Source of the DNA: an uncultured Acetatifactor sp. | Lineage (GTDB): Bacteria; Bacillota; Clostridia; Lachnospirales; Lachnospiraceae | Assembly: GCA_934436245.1 (NCBI GenBank) | Contig: CAKSAM010000025.1 | Location: 1 to 40,361, forward strand | Reading direction: 5' to 3' | Length of the DNA stretch: 40,361 bases | Shown here: one piece after another, positions 25,311-32,921 of the stretch | How the letters are laid out: each line of letters begins with the position of its first letter | Numbering within the stretch: position 1 is the stretch's first letter | The notes under the pieces: generated by a model | What the model was told of the DNA's origin: nothing | Database searches by the model: none | What the model saw: the letters and a program-made list of their open reading frames with translations, nothing else | Translations under genes and position numbers: made by a program

Positions 25311-25372
25311 TCAAGTAGTTACAGCAATAACCGTTTCCATTTTCTCCATGTCTTTCGTTTCTTTTGTATTTA
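25311..25372 (-). pseudogene. Remnant of a second TPR/YD gene start (54-bp repeat, right copy)
   Basis: The minus strand of 25319-25372 matches the leader and first codons of the TPR gene (18311-18364) at 51 of 54 positions. The frame here reads MEKMETVIAVTT and stops at 25311. It is therefore the 5' stub of a lost paralogue, or the scar of a rearrangement, placed between the HTH promoter region and trpA. Confidence 0.8.
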
Positions 25373-25442
25373 TTTTATTGCCTAGATTATCGTGTCATAC
25401 CTCCCTATAATTGTCTACTCTGCTATTCTGAACCCGTTCAAA

Positions 25443-25469
25443 ACCGGATCATTTTTCGGTTGCTCCGGT
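25443..25469 (-). terminator. Probable terminator of the trp operon
   Basis: ACCGGA (25443-25448) pairs with TCCGGT (25464-25469); on the minus strand the stem is followed by TTTTG. It is 22 bp after the trpA stop. The stem is short, so the call is moderate. Confidence 0.5.
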
Positions 25470-25490
25470 CTTACTATCGCTATCATCATT

Positions 25491-26273
25491 TTATGCTTCC
25501 GCTACAGCCTCTTTCATGCTCTTCACATATTCTCCGATGTAAGGAGCTGCATCATTGCCATACTTGGCAATGATCTTCACGATGGCGCTTCCGACAATGG
25601 CTCCGTCGGATATGGATGCCATAGCCTTGGCCTGCTCGGGAGTGCTGATACCGAAGCCGATGGCACAAGGAACATCGGTCACAGCACGGATACTCTCCAC
25701 AATAGCAGGCAGATCGGTCTTGATCTCGCTGCGCACACCAGTGACACCCATGGAGCTTACCACATAGATAAAGCCTTCTGCCTCCGATGCAATCTGGCGG
25801 ATACGGCTCTCGGAAGTGGGTGCGATCATGGAGATCACCTTCACGCCATGGGCTTTGGCTGGAGCCTCCACCTCTGCCTTCTCTTCATAAGGCACATCGG
25901 GAATAATGATAGCGCTGACGCCCAGTTCCTCACACTTGGTAAAAAATTTCTCATATCCATAGTGGAATACCGGATTCACATACGTCATGAATGCCAGCGG
26001 AATCTGTGACTGCTCCCGCACTCTTTTCACAATCTCAAACACGCCATCTGTGGTCATTCCGTTACTGAGGGAGCGGATATTGGCCTCCTGGATCACCACG
26101 CCTTCCGCCGTGGGATCAGAAAAGGGAATACCGATCTCTATGAGGTCTGCCCCTGCCTTTTCCATCTCTAAAATGAATTTTACAGTGCTGTCCGCATCCG
26201 GGTCTCCTGCGGTAAGGAAGCCGATGAATGCTTTTTTATTTGGTGTATCAAATACTTTTTCTAATTTACTCAT
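25491..26273 (-). CDS. trpA: Tryptophan synthase alpha subunit
   Basis: Cleaves indole-3-glycerol phosphate to indole and glyceraldehyde-3-phosphate and passes indole to TrpB. The 260-residue TIM barrel has the catalytic Glu in LIEIGIPFSDPTAEGVVIQ near residue 47, PLAFMTYVNPVFHYG, and the phosphate-binding IGFGISTPEQAK. The start MSKLEKVFD has GGAG 8 nt upstream; an in-frame extension of 31 codons runs through a TTCTTCTAT-rich spacer and is not coding. The 126-bp gap from trpB is unusually wide for this pair. Confidence 0.96.
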   Translation of the reverse strand: MSKLEKVFDTPNKKAFIGFLTAGDPDADSTVKFILEMEKAGADLIEIGIPFSDPTAEGVVIQEANIRSLSNGMTTDGVFEIVKRVREQSQIPLAFMTYVNPVFHYGYEKFFTKCEELGVSAIIIPDVPYEEKAEVEAPAKAHGVKVISMIAPTSESRIRQIASEAEGFIYVVSSMGVTGVRSEIKTDLPAIVESIRAVTDVPCAIGFGISTPEQAKAMASISDGAIVGSAIVKIIAKYGNDAAPYIGEYVKSMKEAVAEA

Positions 26274-26399
26274 CGTATCTGTCTCCATTTCTTCTATCTC
26301 TTCTATTCTAATTTCTTCTATCTTTCCTGTTTTCATCTTTTGTCTGCAGGAGAACGGACTGCCCAAAGCATTTCACAGCCCCTGCACGTAAGTCGGTCA

Positions 26400-27584
26400 T
26401 CAGTCATGAATATCCACGCCACGGTATCTTGCGATGGCTGCCACATCCTTGTCACCTCTTCCGGACAGACATACGATAATGCTCTGATCCGGGCTGTAAT
26501 TCTTTGCGATCTTACGCACCTGTGCTACCGCATGGGCACTCTCGATAGCGCAGATGATTCCCTCGGTTCTTGCCAGATATTCAAAGGCATCTACCGCCTC
26601 ATCATCCGTGATGGGCACGTACTGCGCTCTGCCGATGTCATGCAGATAAGCATGCTCCGGTCCGATGCCGGGATAATCCAATCCCGCAGAAATGGAATAT
26701 ACGGGAGCGATCTGTCCGTACTCATCCTGACAGAAATAGGATTTCATGCCATGGAAGATTCCTAAGGAACCTGTCGCAATAGTAGCTGCAGTCAGTGCCG
26801 TATCCACGCCTTTGCCTGCTGCCTCACAGCCGATGAGTTCTACGTCCTTATCCTCAATAAAGTTGTAAAACGCACCCATGGCATTGCTGCCGCCGCCCAC
26901 ACAGGCTACCACGGCTGCCGGAAGCTTTCCTTCTACTTTCAGGATCTGTTCTTTTGCTTCCTGACTGATGACACTCTGAAAATCTCTTACGATCATGGGG
27001 AAAGGATGCGGTCCCATAACGGATCCCAGTACATAATGGGTGTCCGCCACACGGTTGGACCATTCTCTCATGGTCTCATTGACAGCATCCTTCAGGGTCA
27101 TGGTTCCGGAAGTCACGGGATGTACCTTGGCTCCCAGAAGTTCCATACGATAGACATTCAGTGCCTGTCTGTCAGTATCTTCTTTGCCCATGAAGATCTC
27201 GCATTCCATACCAAGGAATGCTGCTGCCGTCGCAGTAGCCACACCGTGCTGTCCGGCACCGGTCTCTGCGATCAGACGGGTCTTACCCATCTTCTTTGCC
27301 AGCAGTGCCTGTCCCAGGGCATTGTTGATCTTGTGAGAGCCGGTGTGGTTTAAGTCCTCTCTCTTTAAATAGATTTTTGCACCACCCAGATCCTTCGTCA
27401 TCTTCTCCGCATAGTACAGCAGAGAAGGTCGACCGGCATATTCATTCAACAGCTTATTTAGTTCCGCATTGAATTCCGGATCCTTTTTATAATGCTCATA
27501 GCACTCCTCCAGATGGATCAGCTCATTCATCAGCGTCTCTGAGATATATTGTCCTCCGTGGATTCCATAACGTCCTTTGCTCAT
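26400..27584 (-). CDS. trpB: Tryptophan synthase beta subunit
   Basis: Condenses indole with serine to tryptophan using PLP. The 394-residue protein has the PLP lysine in [20 protein letters not shown] near residue 84, [12 protein letters not shown], the phosphate loop [12 protein letters not shown] and a C-terminal [10 protein letters not shown]. This is the standard TrpB1 type that pairs with TrpA. GAGGAG lies 6 nt before ATG. A 13-bp tandem repeat and a dispersed hairpin repeat separate it from trpF. Confidence 0.97.
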   Translation of the reverse strand: MSKGRYGIHGGQYISETLMNELIHLEECYEHYKKDPEFNAELNKLLNEYAGRPSLLYYAEKMTKDLGGAKIYLKREDLNHTGSHKINNALGQALLAKKMGKTRLIAETGAGQHGVATATAAAFLGMECEIFMGKEDTDRQALNVYRMELLGAKVHPVTSGTMTLKDAVNETMREWSNRVADTHYVLGSVMGPHPFPMIVRDFQSVISQEAKEQILKVEGKLPAAVVACVGGGSNAMGAFYNFIEDKDVELIGCEAAGKGVDTALTAATIATGSLGIFHGMKSYFCQDEYGQIAPVYSISAGLDYPGIGPEHAYLHDIGRAQYVPITDDEAVDAFEYLARTEGIICAIESAHAVAQVRKIAKNYSPDQSIIVCLSGRGDKDVAAIARYRGVDIHD

Positions 27585-27604
27585 ATGTTTCTCCTCTTTT
27601 CTTT

Positions 27605-27654
27605 ATTCCTGATTTTTATTCTTGATTTTCATTCCTGATTTTCATTCTGATTTC
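27605..27654. repeat. 13-bp tandem repeats upstream of trpB
   Basis: Four units: ATTCCTGATTTTT (27605), ATTCTTGATTTTC (27618), ATTCCTGATTTTC (27631) and a shortened ATTCTGATTTC (27644). They lie in the transcribed leader of trpB, about 20 bp before its start codon, downstream of the 116-bp repeat. Such arrays often vary in copy number. Confidence 0.85.
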
Positions 27655-27671
27655 TAATTTGTCATTTATAC

Positions 27672-27787
27672 TGATGCCAGGGTCAAAAGGTCTAAGCCCA
27701 CATGAGCTTGCTCATAGGTGGGTGAAAGACCTTTTGACTCGCCCCGATATGCGCATAAAAGTGGGATGATAATCCCACGATATGCGA
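27672..27787. repeat. 116-bp dispersed hairpin repeat, copy 2 (inside the trp operon)
   Basis: 107/116 identical to 1599-1714. The outer stem AAAAGGTCT (27685-27693) / AGACCTTTT (27727-27735) encloses CCCACATGAGCTTGCTCATAGGTGGG, and a second hairpin GTGGGA-TGATAA-TCCCAC follows. A further hairpin (GTGCTATGTGCC/GGCACATGTTTAGCAC, near 27800-27830) fills the rest of the trpF-trpB gap. It may partly terminate or stabilise the transcript between trpF and trpB. Confidence 0.75.
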
Positions 27788-27885
27788 ATATTGTGTAGGG
27801 TGCTATGTGCCAGTGGCACATGTTTAGCACGGACCGAAGCGGAGCGGAGAAGTGGGAGTGCGTAGCACGGAGCAATCCGTAGGCA

Positions 27886-28494
27886 TCAAAGTTGGGGGCG
27901 ATACCGTTCTACCAGTTCCATGATCCGGCGCATCTTCTCCGGATCTTTTTTTCGGTCACTCTCGATGCCGGAGCTGATATCCACTGCGTAGGGTCTGACT
28001 GTTTCCATGGCTTCGGTGAGATTCTCCGCCTGCAATCCGCCTGCCAGGAAAAATTCCCTGTCGATCCCACCAAGAACGCTCCAGTCAAACGCCTGTCCCG
28101 ATCCCATTCCGTTATCGAATAACAGATAGTCTGCACTGCTGTCCAGCCAGGCTTCCACATCATACCGGTCTCTTACCTTGACCGCCTTGATCACCGGCTT
28201 GTGGCACACCGCCTGCAGATACTGGATATCCTCCTCCGTCTCATCTCCGTGAAGCTGTGCCACATCCAGAATACCTTCCTCCAGCAGTTCTATAATGTTC
28301 TTCGGATCCTCATTTACAAACACCCCCACCGTCCGGATCCCCGGCAGGAGCTTTTTGCGATATTCGGCTGCCTGCTCCTTCGTAACCGCACGGTGACTCT
28401 TTTCGTAAAATACAAATCCCACATAGTCCGGCTGCACCTCATTGGCATAGTCAATATCCTCCGGACGGTAGAGACCACACATTTTTACTTTCAT
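27886..28494 (-). CDS. trpF: Phosphoribosylanthranilate isomerase
   Basis: Converts phosphoribosylanthranilate to CdRP in tryptophan synthesis. The 202-residue TIM barrel has the catalytic Cys in VKMCGLYRPEDIDY, then DYVGFVFYEKSHR, GVFVNEDP, QLHGDE and the phosphate-binding LAGGLQAENL. The catalytic Asp is in AVDISSGIES near the C-terminus. It follows trpC by 5 bp; an AAAGG lies 11 nt before ATG. Downstream is a structured 300-bp gap before trpB. Confidence 0.95.
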   Translation of the reverse strand: MKVKMCGLYRPEDIDYANEVQPDYVGFVFYEKSHRAVTKEQAAEYRKKLLPGIRTVGVFVNEDPKNIIELLEEGILDVAQLHGDETEEDIQYLQAVCHKPVIKAVKVRDRYDVEAWLDSSADYLLFDNGMGSGQAFDWSVLGGIDREFFLAGGLQAENLTEAMETVRPYAVDISSGIESDRKKDPEKMRRIMELVERYRPQL

Positions 28495-28499
28495 GCAAT

Positions 28500-29294
28500 T
28501 TACGACCTTTCTGTAATCTGCCCACGTAGCTCCTGTAAAGCCGCTTTCTTATCCGCACTTCGCATCAGTGTCTCTCCGATGAGAACAGCATTGGTACCAT
28601 TCTGCTCCAGTCTTGCGATGTCCTGTCGGGTCTTCATGCCGCTTTCAGATACGAAGAGGATGTTCTCCGGCACCAGTTCCCTTAGCCGCACGGAATTATT
28701 GATATCCACCGTAAAATCCTTCAGATTCCGGTTGTTTACACCGACAATCTTCGCTCCTGCCTGCAGAGCCATCTCTACTTCCCTCTCATCATGGGCTTCC
28801 ACCAGTGCCGACAGACCAAGCTCTCTGGCAATCCCTGCATATTCCGACAGCTGCGTGGGAGAAAGAATGGCACAGATCAGGAGCACCGCATCCGCTCCGA
28901 TATTTTTTGCCTCGTAGATCATGTATTCGTCCACTGTGAAATCTTTCCGGAGTAACGGGATCTTCACCGCCTGACGGATCTCTGTCAGATATTCGTTCTT
29001 CCCCTGAAAATACGCCGGTTCCGTCAGCACCGAGATAGCATCCGCTCCTGCCGCCTCGTATTCCTTTGCGATCTGCACATAGGGAAATTCCGGTGCGATC
29101 AGTCCCTTGGAGGGCGAAGCTTTCTTCGCTTCGCAGATAAAGCTCATTCCCGGCTTTGCCAGTGCCTGTTCAAAGGGAAATCCCGTATTGCTGTCTAACT
29201 CTCTTGCTCTGGCGATCTGTTCTGTAAGGGGCAATGCTTCTTTGGCTGCTGCCACTCGCTCCTTTGCAGAGGCTGCTATAGTATCCAGTATCAT
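28500..29294 (-). CDS. trpC: Indole-3-glycerol phosphate synthase
   Basis: Closes the indole ring from CdRP. The 264-residue barrel has FICEAKKASPSKGLI (catalytic Glu and Lys), VLTEPAYFQGKNEYL, LLRKDFTVDEYMIYEA with the catalytic Lys, GVNNRNLKDFTVD and SESGM. The start MILDTIAAS has AGGA 8 nt upstream; an ATG nine codons earlier has no good ribosome binding site. It lies 80 bp after the trpGD fusion. Confidence 0.96.
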   Translation of the reverse strand: MILDTIAASAKERVAAAKEALPLTEQIARARELDSNTGFPFEQALAKPGMSFICEAKKASPSKGLIAPEFPYVQIAKEYEAAGADAISVLTEPAYFQGKNEYLTEIRQAVKIPLLRKDFTVDEYMIYEAKNIGADAVLLICAILSPTQLSEYAGIARELGLSALVEAHDEREVEMALQAGAKIVGVNNRNLKDFTVDINNSVRLRELVPENILFVSESGMKTRQDIARLEQNGTNAVLIGETLMRSADKKAALQELRGQITERS

Positions 29295-29374
29295 CCCATT
29301 CATCCTGCCTTTCCGTTTCATAATCCAAATCTAGAATCCTTGCGCCGCAGGTCAAAATAATTCGTAACACTTTA

Positions 29375-30967
29375 TCATGCATTGCTCAGCTTGATAAAAC
29401 GCTCGAGCTGTGCCTTTGCAAGACCTGTATCGATGACCTTCTCTGCCAGCTTCACACCGTCCGCCATGCTGTCTGCCTTGCCTGCTACATAGAGGGCTGC
29501 TGCCGCATTCAACAGTACCGCATTGCGCTTGGGGCCTTTTTCCCCGTTCAGGATAGCTCTGGTGATCTCTGCGTTCTCCTGGGGAGTTCCGCCTACCAAT
29601 TCCTCCTTCGTGCATCTTACCATGCCGAAATCTTCCGGTGTGATCACATGATTTTTAAAGGTGCCATTGTCAATCTCGCAGACTGCGGTAGGTGCACTGG
29701 CAGAGATCTCGTCCAGTCTGTCCTGTCCGTAGACTACCATGCCTCTCCTGACTCCCAGATTGGACAATACCTTTGCCATGGAAGGCAGCAGGCTTTCATC
29801 GTACACACCCATGATCTGATATACCGGTCCTGCCGGGTTTGCCAACGGTCCTAAAATGTTGAAGATCGTGCGGATGCCCAGTTCCTTGCGGATGGGTCCC
29901 ACATATTTCATGGCAGTGTGGTATTTCTGTGCGAAGAGGAAGCAGATACCGATCTCTTCTAACAGCTTCCTGCTCTGCTCCGGCTCTATGGTGATATCCA
30001 CACCCAGTGCTTCCAGACAGTCTGCCGCACCGGATTTGGAGCTGGCTGCGCGGTTGCCGTGCTTGGCTACCGGTACACCTGCGGCAGAGATCACGATGGA
30101 TGCCGTGGTGGAGATATTGAAGGAATTGGAGCCGTCACCGCCGGTTCCCACGATCTCCAGTGCTTCTACATCTGCCCCCAGCTTTCTGCCGAACTTACGC
30201 ATCTCTTCTGCAGAGCCGGTGATCTCTTCGATGGTCTCACCCTTCTGGCTTAATGCTGTTAAGTAAGCGCTTTTTAAAATATCACTGGCTTCTCCGCTCA
30301 TGATCTCATCCATAACGGTTTTTGCCATATCGTATCCGATGTCCTCATTCTTTACCAGTTTTGCCACTGCCTCTTTGATCATATTTCTGCCTTCTCCCTT
30401 CTGTGTCTGTAAAAAATTAACGATAATCTGCCGTCCGTCCGGTGTCAGTACAGATTCCGGATGGAACTGTACTCCGTAGATCTGTTTTTCTGTCTGTTCC
30501 ACCGCCATGACTTCGCCGTCTTCGGTAACTGCGGTAACTTTCAATTCTGTGGGAATCGTCTGAGGATCCGCTACCAGGGAATGATATCTTGCCACGGTGA
30601 TGACTTTTTTCATCCCCCGGAACAATACGCTGTCTGTATCTAAGGTTGCCAAGGACTGTTTTCCATGCATCAGGCGGGATGCATAGGTGACGGTAGCCCC
30701 TGCCACCTCACAGATTGCCTGATGTCCGAGACAGATTCCCAGGATCGGAATCTTACCGCCAAGCTGCCTTATCACATCTTCGCAGACACCGGCTTTGTCT
30801 GGTCTGCCGGGTCCCGGCGATAAGATAATGTGGGAAGGATTCATGGCACGGATCTCTTCCACACTGCATTCATCATTGCGGATCACCCGGATATCCGGGT
30901 TCACGCTTCCTACCAGCTGATATACGTTGTAGGAAAAGCTGTCGTAATTATCGATCAGTAATATCAT
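29375..30967 (-). CDS. trpD: TrpG-TrpD fusion: anthranilate synthase glutaminase and phosphoribosyltransferase
   Basis: A 530-residue bifunctional protein. Residues 1-190 are the class I glutamine amidotransferase (LLIDNYDSFSYNVYQLV, nucleophile Cys in GICLGHQAI, VQFHPESVLTP) supplying ammonia to TrpE. After a short linker (QTQKGEGRNM), residues 200-530 are anthranilate phosphoribosyltransferase (EIVGTGGDGSNSFNISTTAS, KHGNRAASSKSGAADCLEAL). The fusion has the same order as enterobacterial TrpD; many Firmicutes keep two genes. Its ATG overlaps the trpE stop in ATGA, and GGAGGG is 9 nt upstream, which rejects a start 21 codons earlier. Confidence 0.95.
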   Translation of the reverse strand: MILLIDNYDSFSYNVYQLVGSVNPDIRVIRNDECSVEEIRAMNPSHIILSPGPGRPDKAGVCEDVIRQLGGKIPILGICLGHQAICEVAGATVTYASRLMHGKQSLATLDTDSVLFRGMKKVITVARYHSLVADPQTIPTELKVTAVTEDGEVMAVEQTEKQIYGVQFHPESVLTPDGRQIIVNFLQTQKGEGRNMIKEAVAKLVKNEDIGYDMAKTVMDEIMSGEASDILKSAYLTALSQKGETIEEITGSAEEMRKFGRKLGADVEALEIVGTGGDGSNSFNISTTASIVISAAGVPVAKHGNRAASSKSGAADCLEALGVDITIEPEQSRKLLEEIGICFLFAQKYHTAMKYVGPIRKELGIRTIFNILGPLANPAGPVYQIMGVYDESLLPSMAKVLSNLGVRRGMVVYGQDRLDEISASAPTAVCEIDNGTFKNHVITPEDFGMVRCTKEELVGGTPQENAEITRAILNGEKGPKRNAVLLNAAAALYVAGKADSMADGVKLAEKVIDTGLAKAQLERFIKLSNA

Positions 30968-32442
30968 GCTTCCATTCCCTCCTGTGCTTTCCAAAGAGCC
31001 TGTTTTACAGCTGCTGCTTTCTGGATACATTCTCTGTATTCCTTCTCCGGTACGCTGTCTGCCACGATACCGGCGCCGGATCTGACGAATACTTTTCCGT
31101 TCTTGGAAAAGGCAAGTCTTATGGCAATGCAGGTATCCAGATTCCCGGTAAAGGAAATGTAGCCGATAGCCCCACCATAGATGCCTCTCTTATTGTCTTC
31201 CAGTTCATTAATGATCTCGCATGCCCGAAGCTTCGGTGCTCCCGACAAGGTTCCTGCAGGAAGAATGGCATCCACTGCATCCAGTGCATCGGCATTCTCC
31301 CGGATCACTCCCCTCACCGTGGAGCCGATGTGCATAACATGGGAGTAGCGTTCGATAGACATATATTTTTCCACTTCTACGGTACCGATCCGGCTGATCT
31401 TGCCGATATCATTCCGCCCCAGATCCACCAACATATTATGTTCGGAGCGTTCCTTCTCGTCTGCCAGCAGTTCCGCTTCCAATGCTTTGTCTGCTTCCTC
31501 GGTGGCTCCTCTGGGTCTCGTACCTGCCAGGGGAAAGGTATGTAGCACGCCGTCTTCTAACTTTACTAATGTCTCGGGGCTTGCTCCCACGATCTCACCA
31601 TCACTTCCGGAGAAATAGAACATGTATGGGGAAGGATTTGTCGTGCGGAGTACCCGGTAAGCATCTAAGAGGCTTCCTTCCATCTCCGCCTCCAGGCGAT
31701 TGGATAATACCACCTGGAAGATATCTCCCTCTCTGATGTAATGCTTGGCTTTCTCCACCATACTGCAATAGGCTGCTTCGTTGAACAGTGGTTGAAAATC
31801 CGTCCGGAGCTTACAGGGAATATGCTCTGCCTTTTCTCCATTCAGCAAGAGCTCCTTCATGTTGTTCAGTTCCCGCTCTGCTCTATGATAATTAATCTCC
31901 AGATCATCGGTCTTGATATTCAGGATCAGAATCAGCTTCTGTCTGTAGTTGTCAAAAGCGATAACTTTGTGGAACAGCATCAGGTTCACATCCTGGAAGC
32001 CTTCCTCATCCTTCGCATCCAGCCGCAGGGTCGGTTCGCTGTATTTGATATAGTCATAGGAAAAATATCCTACCAGACCTCCGGTAAAGGAAGGCAGCCC
32101 CGGAAGCTTGGGACTTTTATTCTCTTCCATGACGTTCCGGATGATCCCTCTGACATCTCCGGAATCCGTCCGGCTGGTCAGTTCCGATTTTATTGTGGTC
32201 ATACCGTTATAGCAAGTGATCTCAAGCAGAGGATCATATCCTAAAAAGGAATACCTGCCCCATCGTTTATCTGCCTCCGCACTTTCCAACAGATAGACAT
32301 GACCGCTGACCTTTTTTAAGATCCGCAGCACTTCGATGGGCGTGGTCATATCCGCATACAGTTCAGTGCTGATGGGAATCACGCCGTAGTCCCCCTCCGC
32401 TGCGATGTTTTTACATTCTTCCAATGTGGGTGTGATCTTCAT
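30964..32442 (-). CDS. trpE: Anthranilate synthase component I
   Basis: Makes anthranilate from chorismate with ammonia from the TrpG half of the next gene. The 492-residue protein has the N-terminal Trp-feedback site element YLLESAEADKRWGRYSFLG and the catalytic chorismate-binding part (TFPLAGTRPRGATEEADK, HNMLVDLGRNDIG, GTLSGAPKLRACEIINELE, IRSGAG-like VRSGAGIVADS). AAGGAGGAG precedes ATG. It is the first gene behind the Trp T-box. Confidence 0.97.
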   Translation of the reverse strand: MKITPTLEECKNIAAEGDYGVIPISTELYADMTTPIEVLRILKKVSGHVYLLESAEADKRWGRYSFLGYDPLLEITCYNGMTTIKSELTSRTDSGDVRGIIRNVMEENKSPKLPGLPSFTGGLVGYFSYDYIKYSEPTLRLDAKDEEGFQDVNLMLFHKVIAFDNYRQKLILILNIKTDDLEINYHRAERELNNMKELLLNGEKAEHIPCKLRTDFQPLFNEAAYCSMVEKAKHYIREGDIFQVVLSNRLEAEMEGSLLDAYRVLRTTNPSPYMFYFSGSDGEIVGASPETLVKLEDGVLHTFPLAGTRPRGATEEADKALEAELLADEKERSEHNMLVDLGRNDIGKISRIGTVEVEKYMSIERYSHVMHIGSTVRGVIRENADALDAVDAILPAGTLSGAPKLRACEIINELEDNKRGIYGGAIGYISFTGNLDTCIAIRLAFSKNGKVFVRSGAGIVADSVPEKEYRECIQKAAAVKQALWKAQEGMEA

Positions 32443-32476
32443 TCCGGTACTCCTCCTTAATCAAACTGATGTAATC

Positions 32477-32555
32477 TTTCAGAGCCCCATTCGCAAAACG
32501 TTCCTTCGGAACTTACTTTTTGCTCATTGGGGCTATCTCGCCATAGGCTCTGAAA
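32477..32555 (-). repeat. Long imperfect hairpin between the T-box terminator and trpE
   Basis: TTTCAGAGCC (32477-32486) and GGCTCTGAAA (32546-32555) are perfect 10-bp arms. Inside, AGCCCC (32483-32488) can instead pair with GGGGCT (32529-32534), and GTTCC-TTC-GGAAC (32500-32512) forms the apex, flanked by GCAAAA/TTTTGC. It is present only on transcripts that pass the T-box, and its base is about 20 nt from the trpE ribosome binding site. Confidence 0.65.
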
Positions 32556-32560
32556 AGGTA

Positions 32561-32604
32561 CAAAAAAACCGCCCATGACAGAATTTTCTTCTGTCAAGGA
32601 CGGG
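32561..32604 (-). terminator. Regulated terminator of the Trp T-box
   Basis: CCGCCCATGACAG (32569-32581) pairs with CTGTCAAGGACGGG (32591-32604); on minus the stem ends in TTTTTTTG. It begins 15 nt after the T-box sequence, which would pair with its 5' arm region to form the antiterminator when uncharged tRNA-Trp binds. Confidence 0.9.
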
Positions 32605-32873
32605 TCATATACACTTCCCGCGGTGCCACCTTGCTTCACAATTTCTTGTGCTCTTACAGGATACTAACATATCCCCGACAACTGACGTATGTCCTCACGT
32701 CGCAGAATACTTAAGGTCTCATATTCTCTCTATGTCCTCTTTGACTGCGCCCTCCGTGGTCCATTTAACAACCTGCGTTCCAACCTTTCTCAGCCTCCGG
32801 TCTCTCTGTAAGTGCACGAACTGTTTTTATCTCCACATCATTGGTTTCTTACCGCTGTATTTAATTTTTATTT
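32561..32873 (-). promoter_or_regulatory. Tryptophan T-box riboswitch
   Basis: Minus-strand leader of trpE. The T-box core AAGGTGGCACCGCG is at 32619-32632. Stem I begins with the AG-bulge region (ACAGAGAGACCGGAGGCTG), and the specifier loop reads AAATGGACCAC with the triplet TGG at 32761-32763, the codon for Trp. Uncharged tRNA-Trp should stabilise the antiterminator and switch on the whole trp operon; charged tRNA leaves the terminator. The promoter is directly upstream. Confidence 0.95.
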
Positions 32874-32902
32874 ATATTACCGCTTTAGTGTGCTAACGTC
32901 AA
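32874..32902 (-). promoter_or_regulatory. Promoter of the trp operon
   Basis: TTGACG (32897-32902) and TAATAT (32874-32879) on minus with a 17-bp spacer, immediately upstream of the T-box leader and 20 bp after the stop codon of the preceding membrane protein gene. Confidence 0.75.
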
Positions 32903-32921
32903 GTAGTGATTTTAATCTTTT

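Noticed and set aside
26274..26366. 31-codon N-terminal extension of trpA
   Set aside because: It is made of a TTCTTCTAT-like repeat read as Glu/Ile, is absent from the family, and the internal ATG has a ribosome binding site.
27672..27787. CRISPR array
   Set aside because: Repeats in this window occur singly or as a 13-bp tandem array; there are no regularly spaced repeats with unique spacers and no cas genes.
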